Shown here piece after piece: positions 9,620 through 18,489 of a stretch of DNA of 64,000 nt (its first letter is position 1; each line of letters begins with the position of its first letter). Position numbers and translations under genes: made by a program. The notes under the pieces were generated by a model. That model was given only the letters and a program-made list of their open reading frames with translations. It had not been told where the DNA came from and did not search any database. The stretch is taken from contig CANLWS010000011.1 in assembly GCA_947494925.1 (NCBI GenBank), forward strand, positions 207,309 to 271,308, read 5' to 3'. The stretch comes from an uncultured Alteromonadaceae bacterium. Lineage in GTDB: Bacteria; Pseudomonadota; Gammaproteobacteria; Enterobacterales; Alteromonadaceae.

Positions 9620-10249
9620 TTAAGCGCTCCTTGCTTGTTGTCTGGATAAAGTAATAACGCAGATTAAGCTGCAGATAAGGCCAAATAAATTAGGCTCTGG
9701 TACAGGTGTAGTGGATTGCGTGATATTGACTAACAATGGATTTTGCGGAAGGGTAAAGGTAACAGGATCCGCCAATTCACCAAAAATACCACCGAAGAAA
9801 GGGTCAAAACTGATGTTAAAACCAGCTACCCCCACTTGCTCTGCCGAGAATTGAATTGAGGCCAGGACAAAATCTATCCTGTTCACCGGGTCTCGTTGTA
9901 AATCATCAAGTTCAGCGTCAAACAAAAAAGAAAGTTCAGCGATATTTATTGAACTGCCACCGGCAATCACACCTTGAACGGAATCAACGTTATTGCCCAG
10001 AAAAGGGCCAAACATCGTATTTGTATATTGCACCAGCGTATTGTCGAAGGACAGGTCCAGATCAAATGCAGAAACAAACTCGGCTCCCAAATCTCTAATC
10101 CACACGTCGACATTTATGTTGTCACCTACTTCGACGTTGGCATTGTTAGTTTCGAGGCTTATAAAGGCAGCATTACCGGCGAAACTTGCCGTCAGTAATA
10201 GTGTGCATATAAGAAGTTTAGTTTTGGTTACGAGTGCTAGTCGGTTCAT
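9620..10249 (-). CDS. Cohesin-like PEP-CTERM surface protein
   Basis: A 209-residue protein from the ATG at 10249, which I choose over the ATG at 10255 because AAGGA sits 7 bases before 10249 but only 1 base before 10255. A signal peptide is followed by a beta-rich domain (VEVGDNINVDVWIRDLG, AFDLDLSFDNTLVQYTN, ASIQFSAEQVGVAGF) that matches the cohesin pattern: a VxVGDxxxVxV strand and an FDLxLxxDxxLV strand. The C-terminus PVPEPNLFGLICSLICVITL followed by SRQQARSA is a PEP-CTERM sorting signal: the PEP motif, a hydrophobic span and a basic tail. Such proteins are cut and anchored by exosortase, which is not in this window. The next gene encodes a dockerin protein, so binding between the two products is a natural prediction. 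Confidence 0.82.
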   Translation of the reverse strand: MNRLALVTKTKLLICTLLLTASFAGNAAFISLETNNANVEVGDNINVDVWIRDLGAEFVSAFDLDLSFDNTLVQYTNTMFGPFLGNNVDSVQGVIAGGSSINIAELSFLFDAELDDLQRDPVNRIDFVLASIQFSAEQVGVAGFNISFDPFFGGIFGELADPVTFTLPQNPLLVNITQSTTPVPEPNLFGLICSLICVITLSRQQARSA

Positions 10250-10533
10250 CTGCATATCCTTGTTCCGTCATTCTAAAAAACGTTACTGTGCATTTGCGAC
10301 ACAATATCTTTTTGTTGATGCGACCTTGGCAGAGAACAAAGGTATAGGGACAGGTTCGCCTGCAGGTCGCTCAGAAATTAATAGCAGGCTGGTTAAAAAA
10401 ACATCTGTGAAACTTATATAGAAAATATATAAAAAATATAATTACCCTTAAGCTTTTGAAATGTATAAGGAAAATAATTTACCAAGTGAGATTTAATTAG
10501 TTGGCAATAGAAGGGAAATTGGCAGTGTTAAAC
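10250..10533. other. Intergenic region upstream of the cohesin/PEP-CTERM operon
   Basis: An AT-rich leader between the divergently read cohesin gene and the dxs terminator. I looked on the minus strand for a GG-N10-GC sigma-54 element like that of the other PEP-CTERM gene and did not find one. No convincing small gene or RNA was seen. Confidence 0.5.
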
Positions 10534-10573
10534 AAAAAAACAGAGGAAATAACCTTACGGAAAAGGTTATTTC
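10534..10573 (-). terminator. Rho-independent terminator of the xseB-ispA-dxs operon
   Basis: An 11-bp perfect stem (GAAATAACCTT/AAGGTTATTTC, 10546-10556 with 10563-10573) with a 6-base loop. On the minus strand it is followed after CTCTG by seven T residues. It lies about 30 bases past the dxs stop codon. Confidence 0.88.
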
Positions 10574-10603
10574 AACAGCTCAAAACAAAAGATATTGGTA
10601 TTT

Positions 10604-12463
10604 TTACTGGATTTTGGAAATCGCAGAAAGTATTCCTGCTGCATCAAGCCCTAGCTCCTGATACATTTCCTGTTGGGTACCTTGCATAATAAATTCATCA
10701 GGCAATCCCAATTGAAGCAATCTGATCATGCGACCCTGTGCCATCAGATATTCTCCCACAGCACTGCCCGCGCCGCCGGCAATCGCACCATCTTCGAGAG
10801 TGACCAATAAAGTGTGTTTTTTTACAAGTTCATCAATTATTTCGGTATCCAGTGGCTTAACGAAACGCATGTCAATTACGCTGGCATTGATTTGTTCAGC
10901 TGCCTCTATTGCATAGGGCAACAAAGTACCAAAGTTAAGAATAGCTATATCGCTCCCTTGCTTGATTGTTCGTGATTGGCCAATCTGCATGGATTGCATA
11001 TCTTGCTTGATTTCAGCACCACAACCGGTACCTCTTGGGTATCTTACAATTGCCGGCTTGTTGAGTTTATGACCTGTATACAACATCTGACGGCATTCAT
11101 TTTCATCTGACGGCGCCATAATTACCATGTTAGGAATACAGCGAGCAAAGGGAATATCAAAAGCACCTTGATGGGTTGGGCCATCCGCGCCAACAATTCC
11201 TGCGCGGTCAACCGCAAACAAGACTGGCAGATTTTGTAGTGCCACATCATGTATTAATTGATCGTATGCACGCTGTAGGAAGGTAGAGTATATCGCTACA
11301 ACTGCGTTTTGACCTTCTTTCGCTAACCCAGCGGCGAACGTAACAGAATGTTGCTCTGCAATGGCAACATCAAAATATTGAGAAGGATGCTCCTGGGAGA
11401 ATCTGACCATCCCAGATCCTTCACGCATAGCGGGTGTTACCGCCATCAGTTTTGGATCCTGTTTTGCCATATCACATAACCAATCGCCAAATATCTTGGA
11501 AAATGTGGGTCCACTTGGTGCAGATTTGGGTAATGCATCATCTTTGGGGTTAAATTTGGGTACAGCGTGAAATTTGATGGGATCTTTTTCGGCGGACTCA
11601 TACCCTTTGCCTTTGCGAGTGACCACATGCAATATTTGCGGACCTTTGATGTTACGCATATTGCGCAGGGTATCCACTACGCCATTCACATCATGACCAT
11701 CTATTGGGCCGATATAATTGAATCCCAGTTCTTCAAATATGGTTCCGGGGACGACCATCCCTTTAATATGTTCCTCGGCGCGACTAGCAAACTCCTTTAT
11801 TGGGGGAACGTTGCTGAGTAATTTTTTGCCGCCATCACGAATAGAATTGAAAAAACTGCCGGTTAATAATCTGGCCAGGTGACTATTTAACGCCCCAACG
11901 TTTTCAGAAATTGACATTTCGTTGTCATTCAGCACGACAACCATGTCTTCGTCCATATCCCCACCATGATTGAGTGCCTCAAACGCCATTCCTGCGGTCA
12001 TTGCACCATCACCGATGACTGCGACTACTTTTCGACCTGCCCCTTCCTTGTGCGCCGCGACAGCCATGCCGAGTGCCGCACTGATAGAAGTGGATGAATG
12101 GCCTACGGCAAAAGTGTCATAGTCGCTTTCAGCGGGCCAAGGGAAGGGGTGGAGGCCATTTTTTTGTCGGATGGTTGGCATACGGTCACGACGACCCGTT
12201 AGTATTTTGTGAGGGTAAGCCTGGTGACCAACATCCCAGATAACACGATCATAAGGCGTGTTGTAGACGTAGTGTAAGGCGACAGTCAATTCAACTGTGC
12301 CTAACCCAGATGCAAAATGCCCACTACTTTGACTCACAGAAGCAAGCAGGTATTGACGCAACTCATCTGCACATTGTCTGAGTTTGTCCTGTGGCAATTC
12401 TCTTAACCCTTCAGGGGTGTTTGCCAGTGCCAATACGGGGTAATTTGCTAAATCCAGAGTCAT
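10604..12463 (-). CDS. dxs: 1-deoxy-D-xylulose-5-phosphate synthase
   Basis: A 619-residue thiamine-diphosphate enzyme that condenses pyruvate and glyceraldehyde 3-phosphate, the first step of the MEP isoprenoid pathway. Visible landmarks are [20 protein letters not shown] near the N-terminus, the diphosphate-binding [18 protein letters not shown] motif with LNDNEMSIS, and the transketolase-type pyrimidine-binding segment [18 protein letters not shown]. Length and motif order match the family. It is the last gene of an operon with xseB and ispA, a common gammaproteobacterial arrangement, and ends in a strong terminator. Confidence 0.98.
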   Translation of the reverse strand: MTLDLANYPVLALANTPEGLRELPQDKLRQCADELRQYLLASVSQSSGHFASGLGTVELTVALHYVYNTPYDRVIWDVGHQAYPHKILTGRRDRMPTIRQKNGLHPFPWPAESDYDTFAVGHSSTSISAALGMAVAAHKEGAGRKVVAVIGDGAMTAGMAFEALNHGGDMDEDMVVVLNDNEMSISENVGALNSHLARLLTGSFFNSIRDGGKKLLSNVPPIKEFASRAEEHIKGMVVPGTIFEELGFNYIGPIDGHDVNGVVDTLRNMRNIKGPQILHVVTRKGKGYESAEKDPIKFHAVPKFNPKDDALPKSAPSGPTFSKIFGDWLCDMAKQDPKLMAVTPAMREGSGMVRFSQEHPSQYFDVAIAEQHSVTFAAGLAKEGQNAVVAIYSTFLQRAYDQLIHDVALQNLPVLFAVDRAGIVGADGPTHQGAFDIPFARCIPNMVIMAPSDENECRQMLYTGHKLNKPAIVRYPRGTGCGAEIKQDMQSMQIGQSRTIKQGSDIAILNFGTLLPYAIEAAEQINASVIDMRFVKPLDTEIIDELVKKHTLLVTLEDGAIAGGAGSAVGEYLMAQGRMIRLLQLGLPDEFIMQGTQQEMYQELGLDAAGILSAISKIQ

Positions 12464-12498
12464 GTGTTGCCTAATTCTTAAGTTATTGCTGGTGTTGC

Positions 12499-13389
12499 TT
12501 AATGGTTTCGTCTTACATTGAAGTCAGCGAATGACTCCAGAACCTGCGTATTGTAGGGCAAAGCGCTCAAAGCTTGAAGCGCTTGTTTGTGTAGTTCGTC
12601 AAGAAATGCTTTTGCACCCTCCAGTCCCAGCAGTGCAGGATAGGTGCTTTTTTGTAATTCCATGTCCGATCCCTGAGGCTTCCCCAGGGTGTCAGAATCC
12701 CCAATTACATCCAGAATATCGTCCTGGACCTGAAATGCCAGACCAATTCGAAGAGCAAATATTGACAAGGCTTCGCGATGTTCAAGGGGCAGGTTTTCTG
12801 CCAGGCAGCAGGCCATATCAACTGAAGCTTTGATCAGTGCACCAGTCTTCTTACTGTGTAGTAATTGTAACTCAGATTGTGTTATCTGTTTGCCAGTGGC
12901 GGACAAATCCATTGCTTGCCCGCCGCACATACCCGAGTATCCTGATGCTTGCGCCAGAATTTTCACCAACTCAATATGTTTGTATTCAGCCCCAGAAGAC
13001 AAGGTGCTTTGAGCAAGAATATCAAATGCCATAGTCTGCAACGCATCACCCGCTAAAATTGCCGTCGCCTCGTCAAAAGCAATATGGCAGGTGGGTTTTC
13101 CACGTCTCAGTTCATCATCATCCATGGCCGGCAAATCATCGTGCACCAAGGAGTAAGAATGAATACATTCTATCGCTTGAGCGGGCGCATCCAGATCGGT
13201 TTCAGGAACACCTAACAATTCACCTGTCGCATAAACCAAAAAGGGGCGCATGCGCTTCCCACCGTTCAGCAGTGCGTAATTCATCGCTTCTTTTAAGCCC
13301 TGAGAGTGGTTGTCCAATTTTTCAAATTGGCTGTTGAGCAGAAGATTAACCCTGTCCTGCCAGTAATTTTGCCGGTTTTGAAAGCTCAT
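12499..13389 (-). CDS. ispA: (2E,6E)-farnesyl diphosphate synthase
   Basis: A 296-residue trans-prenyltransferase that builds farnesyl diphosphate from IPP and DMAPP. It carries both aspartate-rich motifs: DDLPAMDDD (first, Mg2+ binding) and DDILDVIGD (second), plus [11 protein letters not shown]. The start overlaps the xseB stop as ATGA. It supplies the C15 precursor for quinones, undecaprenyl phosphate and related lipids, downstream of the dxs product in the same operon. Confidence 0.97.
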   Translation of the reverse strand: MSFQNRQNYWQDRVNLLLNSQFEKLDNHSQGLKEAMNYALLNGGKRMRPFLVYATGELLGVPETDLDAPAQAIECIHSYSLVHDDLPAMDDDELRRGKPTCHIAFDEATAILAGDALQTMAFDILAQSTLSSGAEYKHIELVKILAQASGYSGMCGGQAMDLSATGKQITQSELQLLHSKKTGALIKASVDMACCLAENLPLEHREALSIFALRIGLAFQVQDDILDVIGDSDTLGKPQGSDMELQKSTYPALLGLEGAKAFLDELHKQALQALSALPYNTQVLESFADFNVRRNH

Positions 13390-13637
13390 TGTTGAGGATC
13401 GTCTTCCTCATGAAAATCGCCTAGCTGCTGTTGTCCATTCTGGCTCATCAAAATCTGAACCTTCTGTTCAGCTTGTTCCAGTGTCTGCTGACTTTGCCTG
13501 GCAAGGAGGATGCCGCGCTCAAATTTCTGCAAGGCTTGCTCCAGCGGTAATTCTCCTTGTTCCATCTGCTTTACGATGGACTCTAATTCCTGCATTGATT
13601 GTTCAAATGATAATGGCGTGGCTTCTTTGCTGCTCAT
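13386..13637 (-). CDS. xseB: Exodeoxyribonuclease VII small subunit
   Basis: An 83-residue helical protein with the family core [33 protein letters not shown]. It pairs with XseA (not in this window) to degrade single-stranded DNA. The frame is open for 62 more codons upstream, but that extension is cysteine-rich and unlike the family. The ATG at 13637 gives the usual length and puts the sigma-70-like promoter at 13708-13736 at a sensible distance. First gene of the xseB-ispA-dxs operon. Confidence 0.93.
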   Translation of the reverse strand: MSSKEATPLSFEQSMQELESIVKQMEQGELPLEQALQKFERGILLARQSQQTLEQAEQKVQILMSQNGQQQLGDFHEEDDPQQ

Positions 13638-13707
13638 TGTCTCTCTCTGGCGCGATTTCTGGGATGACGGTAATACGTATCGATCAGGATAGGTATAGGC
13701 TGAGCGC

Positions 13708-13736
13708 ACATTACATGAGGCGATAAATGTGGTCAA
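13708..13736 (-). promoter_or_regulatory. Sigma-70 promoter of xseB-ispA-dxs
   Basis: On the minus strand TTGACC (-35) and TAATGT (-10) are separated by 17 bases, which places transcription start about 60 bases before the xseB ATG. Confidence 0.6.
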
Positions 13737-13779
13737 ACACTTTTCTGTGTGACAAAAATGTCTGATGTGGCAACCAAAA

Positions 13780-13795
13780 TTGTGGATATCCACAA
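13780..13795. promoter_or_regulatory. 16-bp perfect palindrome, possible operator
   Basis: TTGTGGATATCCACAA is a perfect dyad without spacer. It lies upstream of the xseB promoter, in the long gap between the divergent xseB and pomA units. I do not recognise a regulator for it. Confidence 0.35.
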
Positions 13796-13990
13796 ATATA
13801 AAACAATAACAATAGATGATCACTCAGCGCAGCCTCAGTGCCACGAGTTAGCGGCGCACGAATGCAGGAATACTGGTGGTCTTTCAAACATCGTGCAACA
13901 AAGAAATCGTGTTTCTGACGCGCGTCTACGATGGGTTTAAATGGCTTTTGCGCTGTGTTAGCTATTTTTGATTTAATTAGCGCCAGGCAC

Positions 13991-14006
13991 TGGCACTAGA
14001 TCTGCA
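13991..14006 (+). promoter_or_regulatory. Candidate sigma-54 promoter upstream of pomA
   Basis: TGGCAC-N5-CTGCA with the required 10 bases between the GG and GC pairs, one mismatch in the -12 box. It lies about 250 bases before pomA. Sites of this quality are expected once or twice by chance in 64 kb on both strands, so the call is weak. Confidence 0.3.
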
Positions 14007-14101
14007 AATAGTTGCCTTGCCTAAAAACCTTTCAATTCCCACTGAGCTGATCATATATTATTACTGTTTGGTATAGTATCCAAAGCAGAGTAAAACAAAT
14101 C

Positions 14102-14128
14102 TATAGAAATAAGCCATACTGTCGATAA
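14102..14128 (+). promoter_or_regulatory. Candidate sigma-28 (FliA) promoter of pomAB
   Basis: TATAGAAA-N11-GTCGATAA against the sigma-28 consensus TAAAGTTT-N11-GCCGATAA: seven of eight positions in the -10 box and exact spacing, weaker in the -35 box. It predicts a leader of about 120 bases for the stator operon. The fliA gene itself lies at 42234 in this window. Confidence 0.6.
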
Positions 14129-14206
14129 AATGGTGAACTAACTCAGGCAGTTATGCGACTGAAATCATTCAGTTGGGTAAAGGGTCTTTAGAATTACTGG
14201 TGAGTC

Positions 14207-14231
14207 TGATTTGGTTTCGGACACCAAATCA
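14207..14231 (+). promoter_or_regulatory. Leader hairpin with GGA in the loop, before pomA
   Basis: A 9-bp stem TGATTTGGT/ACCAAATCA encloses the loop TTCGGAC. The loop shows GGA, and a second GGA is in the ribosome-binding site GGGAGA just before the GTG start. GGA in a hairpin loop plus GGA in the ribosome-binding site is the usual CsrA target layout. This is inference, with no direct evidence. Confidence 0.35.
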
Positions 14232-14254
14232 AGAACATTAATTGGGAGAGCAAG

Positions 14255-15019
14255 GTGGATTTAGCAACCCTTATAGGTATGCTCGGTGCCATAGGATTCG
14301 TCGTTATGGCTATGGTCATGGGCGGCGACATAAGTATGTTTATCAATGTGCCTTCCATCCTTATTGTTTTCGGCGGAACGCTTTTTGTTGTCTTATCACA
14401 ATTTTCTTTGGGGCAATTTTTTGGTGCAGGTAAAATCGCGGCCAAAGCCTTTATGTTCAAGATTGAGGCGCCTGAAGATCTTATCCAGAAAATAGTTGAA
14501 ATGGCTGATGCTGCACGTAAGGGCGGTTTCCTTGCCCTGGAAGAAGCCGAAATAGAAAACGAATTTATGCAAAAGGGCGTAGACATGCTGGTGGATGGCC
14601 ATGATGTTGAAGTGGTCCGGGATACCCTTGCAAAAGATATATCAATGACAACCGAACGTCACGAGTTTGGTGCAACCATCTACAAAGGAATGGGCGATGT
14701 GGCGCCCGCTATGGGCATGATCGGGACCTTAATTGGCTTAGTTGCCATGTTGTCCAATATGGATGATCCCAAGGCAATTGGTCCGGCAATGGCTGTTGCC
14801 TTATTGACTACCTTATATGGTGCGTTTTTCGCGAATGTAATTTGTCTGCCTGTTGCCGTGAAACTCGGTAACCGGGCAGTGGAAGAAAAACTTAATCAAA
14901 GTTTGGTGTTAGATGGAATTGTCGGCATTGCCGATGGTCAAAACCCAAGAGTTATAGAAGGTATTCTGAAAAACTATCTGGCAGCAAGTAAACGTGGTAC
15001 CCCCACAGAAGAAGAGTAA
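14255..15019 (+). CDS. pomA: Flagellar motor stator protein PomA (MotA family)
   Basis: A 254-residue inner-membrane protein of the Na+-driven flagellar stator. It has the four-span MotA/TolQ/ExbB layout, with the cytoplasmic loop ARKGGFLALEEAE and the conserved GDVAPAMGMIGTLIGLVAMLSNMDDP and GPAMAVALLTTLYGA segments of spans 3 and 4. The sequence follows Vibrio PomA closely, including the start MDLATLIG, which fixes the GTG at 14255; GGGAGA lies just upstream. It forms a complex with PomB, whose gene starts 2 bases after the stop. Confidence 0.95.
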   Translation: MDLATLIGMLGAIGFVVMAMVMGGDISMFINVPSILIVFGGTLFVVLSQFSLGQFFGAGKIAAKAFMFKIEAPEDLIQKIVEMADAARKGGFLALEEAEIENEFMQKGVDMLVDGHDVEVVRDTLAKDISMTTERHEFGATIYKGMGDVAPAMGMIGTLIGLVAMLSNMDDPKAIGPAMAVALLTTLYGAFFANVICLPVAVKLGNRAVEEKLNQSLVLDGIVGIADGQNPRVIEGILKNYLAASKRGTPTEEE

Positions 15020-15021
15020 TT

Positions 15022-15948
15022 ATGGCTGAATTAGAGTGTCCCAAATGTCCCCCGGAGGGACTACCCGCCTGGATGGGAACCTTTGCTGATTTGATGTCAC
15101 TGTTAATGTGCTTCTTCGTTTTGTTGTTAGCCTTTTCCGAGATGGATGTACTCAAATTCAAACAGATAGCAGGCTCAATGAAATTTGCTTTTGGTGTGCA
15201 GAATAAAATTGAAGTAAAAGATATTCCCAAAGGAACCAGTGTTATCGCCATGGAATTCCGCCCCGGCCGTCCTGATCCTACTCCTATTGAAAATATTCAG
15301 CAGCAGACTATTGATATGACTCAGCAAATGCTTGAGTTTCAGGCTGGTGACGAAGATTCCGCCGGTGGACGTCAGAAACAGCGTGGTGAACAACGAGGAG
15401 GCTCGGCGCAGCAGACCTCTACTGATCAATCTTCTTCACAATCCACGACTCAGGCAAGCCAGCAAGAAACCAATGAATTAATGAAAAAGGTAGCCCAGCA
15501 GTTACAAAAACAGATCCTCGACGGTTCCATTGAAATGGAATCCCTTGGCCAGCAAATCACCATACGGATCAGAGAAAATGGATCATTTTCTGCCGGTTCC
15601 GCTTTCCTGCAGCCACAATTCAGGCCCATACTGCGTTCCATAGGCGAGTTACTGGCTGACGTGCCAGGTGAAATTGAAGTCTCAGGTCACAGTGACAGTC
15701 AACAAATTTCCAATGAACTCTATCGTTCTAACTGGGACCTTTCAGCACAGCGCGCAGTAGCAGTTGCAGAAGAGCTGGTTAGGGCACCAGGATTTGACCA
15801 AAGCAGAATGGAGGTAGTCGGAAGGGCATCTAACGCTCCGCTATCCACTAATAGCAATGCTGCAGATCGGAGCCGAAACAGACGAGTTGAAATATCAATC
15901 AATCAGGGCAAACCCATGTTCTCCAAACCTATCTCTGTCGTTGAGTAG
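15022..15948 (+). CDS. pomB: Flagellar motor stator protein PomB (MotB family)
   Basis: A 308-residue partner of PomA. The N-terminal span FADLMSLLMCFFVLLLAF carries the ion-binding aspartate (D23). A low-complexity Gln/Ser-rich segment (about 110-155) follows, then an OmpA-like peptidoglycan-binding domain (EIEVSGHSDSQQISNELYRSNWDLSAQRA, NRRVEI) that fixes the stator to the wall. Na+ rather than H+ coupling is inferred from the Pom-like sequences of both genes. Confidence 0.94.
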   Translation: MAELECPKCPPEGLPAWMGTFADLMSLLMCFFVLLLAFSEMDVLKFKQIAGSMKFAFGVQNKIEVKDIPKGTSVIAMEFRPGRPDPTPIENIQQQTIDMTQQMLEFQAGDEDSAGGRQKQRGEQRGGSAQQTSTDQSSSQSTTQASQQETNELMKKVAQQLQKQILDGSIEMESLGQQITIRIRENGSFSAGSAFLQPQFRPILRSIGELLADVPGEIEVSGHSDSQQISNELYRSNWDLSAQRAVAVAEELVRAPGFDQSRMEVVGRASNAPLSTNSNAADRSRNRRVEISINQGKPMFSKPISVVE

Positions 15949-15970
15949 GAAAAGCCTGACGTAAGGAATT

Positions 15971-15999
15971 TTGAAAGTCTGCATTGCTGGCGCTATAAT
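15971..15999 (+). promoter_or_regulatory. Sigma-70 promoter of thiI
   Basis: TTGAAA and TATAAT separated by 17 bases, 29 bases before the thiI ATG, giving a leader of about 20 bases. Confidence 0.75.
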
Positions 16000-16028
16000 T
16001 CGCCGCAAATTTTTCATCCGGCTGTTAC

Positions 16029-17483
16029 ATGACCTTCATTATTAAGCTGCATCCCGAGATTACGATTAAAAGTAAATCGGTGCGCAAGCGTTTTACCCGC
16101 CTGTTAGAAACCAATATCCGTTCTGTTTTTAAACAACAGGAGCTGTCGGTTCAGGTCAGGAATTTGTGGGATAAATTAATTCTTATCGTGAATCCTGGTT
16201 CAGAGGATAGGGTCGACGAAGTGGTTCAAATCCTGTCGACCATACCTGGAATCGATCAGGTTCACAAAGTGAATGAAAGCCAATTCAGCGACCTCGAAGA
16301 TATCTTCCAGCAGGTTAAAGCTGTCTGGCATGACCAACTTGCCGGCAAAACATTTTGTGTCAGAGTGAAGCGCAGAGGCAGTCACGAGTATTCATCCACA
16401 GATATTGCCAGATATGTAGGTGGAGGCTTGAATCAGCAGTGCGAAACTGGCGGTGTAAAGCTCAAAAAACCTGATGTAACCATACAGTTTGAAGTTGAAG
16501 ACGACAAACTCATTATGATCAACCAGAAAATACGTTGTTTGGGTGGAATGCCTTTACCCACTCAGGAAGATGTCTTATCACTTATGTCCGGCGGTTTTGA
16601 TTCGGGTGTCGCCAGCTTTCTGACTATTAAACGCGGCGCGCGCACGCACTTCTGTTTCTTCAATCTTGGTGGACGAGACCATGAAATTGGTGTCAAACAG
16701 GTCTGCTATTATCTTTGGAAGAAATACAGCTCATCCCATCGTGTGAAATTTATCGCTGTGGATTTTGAGCCGGTTGTGACTGAGATCCTTGAGAAAGTTG
16801 ATAACAGTCAGATGGGGGTAGTGTTAAAAAGGATGATGTTCCGGGCCGCCTCCAAGGTTGCAGATAATCTAGCGATTGATACCTTGGTAACGGGGGAAAG
16901 TATGGGGCAGGTGTCAAGTCAGACTCTGGCCAATCTTCATGTGATAGATCAAGTCACTTCTAAACTCGTGCTGCGACCACTTATCTGCATGGATAAATCA
17001 GAGATTATTGATATCGCAAGGAAGATCGGCACGGAAGATTTTGCCAAAACCATGCCTGAATATTGCGGGGTCATATCACGAAAACCCACTGTCAAAGCAG
17101 TGATGGAAAAAATTGAACTGGAAGAAGCCAATTTCGATTTATCGATAGTCGATAGGGTAGTTTTGAGCAGTGATACTTTGGATATACGACGTATTGCCGA
17201 AGAAACTGAAAAAGAGGTTGCCGCCGCAGAATCTACCGATGAATTGAAAGAGGGGGCTGTCGTGATTGATATTCGCGCTCCGGAGGAAGAAGAGCACAAT
17301 CCGTTAGAGTTAGATTCAACCCAAGTTATGCACATTCCATTTTTCAGACTTGCCAGCAGGTTTGCGGAATTGGATAAGGAAAAAGAATACTACCTGTATT
17401 GTGAAAAGGGTGTCATGAGTAACCTACAAACTTTGTTGCTTCACGAGCATGGATACTCTAATGTGAAAGTCTATCGTCCATAG
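16029..17483 (+). CDS. thiI: tRNA 4-thiouridine synthase (sulfurtransferase)
   Basis: A 484-residue enzyme that adenylates and thiolates U8 of tRNA and carries sulfur for thiazole synthesis. Domains in order: ferredoxin-like plus THUMP (to about 165), PP-loop ATPase with SGGFDS at 187-192, a catalytic-region cysteine C346 (YCGVISRKPT), and a C-terminal rhodanese domain with the persulfide cysteine C458 (YCEKGVMS). Full length with the rhodanese extension, as in Escherichia coli. s4U in tRNA is also the known near-UV chromophore that triggers growth arrest in enterobacteria, which is of interest given the BLUF gene 13 bases downstream. Confidence 0.97.
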   Translation: MTFIIKLHPEITIKSKSVRKRFTRLLETNIRSVFKQQELSVQVRNLWDKLILIVNPGSEDRVDEVVQILSTIPGIDQVHKVNESQFSDLEDIFQQVKAVWHDQLAGKTFCVRVKRRGSHEYSSTDIARYVGGGLNQQCETGGVKLKKPDVTIQFEVEDDKLIMINQKIRCLGGMPLPTQEDVLSLMSGGFDSGVASFLTIKRGARTHFCFFNLGGRDHEIGVKQVCYYLWKKYSSSHRVKFIAVDFEPVVTEILEKVDNSQMGVVLKRMMFRAASKVADNLAIDTLVTGESMGQVSSQTLANLHVIDQVTSKLVLRPLICMDKSEIIDIARKIGTEDFAKTMPEYCGVISRKPTVKAVMEKIELEEANFDLSIVDRVVLSSDTLDIRRIAEETEKEVAAAESTDELKEGAVVIDIRAPEEEEHNPLELDSTQVMHIPFFRLASRFAELDKEKEYYLYCEKGVMSNLQTLLLHEHGYSNVKVYRP

Positions 17484-17496
17484 AGTAGTAGTAACG

Positions 17497-17922
17497 ATGC
17501 AACAAATTGCTTACTTGAGCACAGCAACACACCTGATGAAACCCGATCAACTTTCTGAGTTGCTAAACCAATGCAGAGTAAGCAATATTGAAAACAAAAT
17601 AAGCGGTATTTTGTTACATCACGGAGGCAACTTTTTACAGGTTCTGGAAGGTCCATCCGACAATGTATCCGCCCTCTATAAAAAAATTACGCAAGACCCG
17701 AGACATACCTACTGCCTGGAAGTAGTAAACAGGAAAATTGACGAACGCATGTTTGGCGATTGGAGCATGGGATTTAAAAAATTAAGTGATGAACAATCTG
17801 CAGATTTGCCTGGTTTTAATTCGTTTTTACAGCAGCCACTAGATGAAGATACGGTGTCTAGTCATAGAGACCAGATTTTCGACCTGCTGATTCAGTTTAA
17901 AACCATTCACCTTGCCGGATAA
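17497..17922 (+). CDS. BLUF-domain blue-light photoreceptor
   Basis: A 141-residue protein made of one BLUF domain (about 1-95) plus a short helical tail. The flavin-switch residues are in place: Y6 near the N-terminus, N30 before the ISGILL strand, Q48 in FLQVLEG, and the W of DWSMGF. BLUF proteins bind FAD and signal blue light through a hydrogen-bond change. There is no fused EAL, GGDEF or other output domain, so it should act by protein contact. It starts 13 bases after thiI and is probably co-transcribed. Its partner is not evident; a photo-oxidative-stress regulon lies 1 to 8 kb away. Confidence 0.93.
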   Translation: MQQIAYLSTATHLMKPDQLSELLNQCRVSNIENKISGILLHHGGNFLQVLEGPSDNVSALYKKITQDPRHTYCLEVVNRKIDERMFGDWSMGFKKLSDEQSADLPGFNSFLQQPLDEDTVSSHRDQIFDLLIQFKTIHLAG

Positions 17923-17936
17923 ATAGCCTGAACTAC

Positions 17937-18356
17937 TCAGGTGATTGTGAGCTTTAACACGCTCAGAGCAAAACATAGTGTGGCCACAAATATCCCCCAA
18001 AAAGGCAGGTTGAACCAATATTTATTTGCCAGATACAAGTAGCTCACTCCTATAAACACCGGTAAAAGTGTGAACCATAAAGATTGCTGGATGATATTAA
18101 AATGAAAAGAAGTCAATGGGATGTAAAATGCTGCGACAAGAATAGCGCCCAGGCTATGGCTGGCATTGAACCCCACCCAGGCTCTCCACATGGAGGTCTG
18201 CTTGGTTAGTGCCAAAGTCGCATCTTTCATTCTTTGCGTGACTTCTGGATCGTAGCTATCAAATTTGTCAGTAAAAAATGTCAAAAGCAGATGTAAAAAT
18301 CCTAGAATGCCGAAGATTCCGGCACCAGAAATCAAAAATATTTGTTCCAGCAACAT
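17937..18356 (-). CDS. Small four-span membrane protein, unknown function
   Basis: A 139-residue protein with four predicted membrane spans. A conserved-looking cytoplasmic or periplasmic loop is SMWRAWVGFNASHSLGAIL, which I associate with uncharacterised small membrane proteins of the LIC_13387 type; this association is from memory. It converges with the BLUF gene and is separated by 130 bases from the lipid-modification operon upstream. Function not recognised. Confidence 0.75.
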   Translation of the reverse strand: MLLEQIFLISGAGIFGILGFLHLLLTFFTDKFDSYDPEVTQRMKDATLALTKQTSMWRAWVGFNASHSLGAILVAAFYIPLTSFHFNIIQQSLWFTLLPVFIGVSYLYLANKYWFNLPFWGIFVATLCFALSVLKLTIT

Positions 18357-18489
18357 TGTGTAATCCCTTACGTTTACTCTTTTACTTTATGACAATACCG
18401 CACTTTAATGCTGGATACAAAATTTACCTGGCAAGGTGTTTTATCTCGGTCTAAGGTGCAACAATTATTTAAACATGAGGTCAGTGATT

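Larger units (their letters stand above)
13638..14254. other. 617-bp divergent intergenic region between xseB and pomA
   Basis: Besides the promoter and hairpin elements listed separately, no protein with a plausible start and composition and no tRNA-like fold is visible. The gap is long for two housekeeping units and about 120 bases of it appear to be the pomA leader. Confidence 0.6.

Noticed and set aside
13638..13823. 62-codon N-terminal extension of xseB
   Set aside because: Cysteine- and tyrosine-rich, not family-like, and would include the promoter region.
14048..14073. A third TGATC-N17-GGTA match, upstream of pomA
   Set aside because: One match of this quality is expected by chance in the window, and the stator operon has no clear tie to the ChrR response. 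The nearby sigma-28-like site explains the region better.
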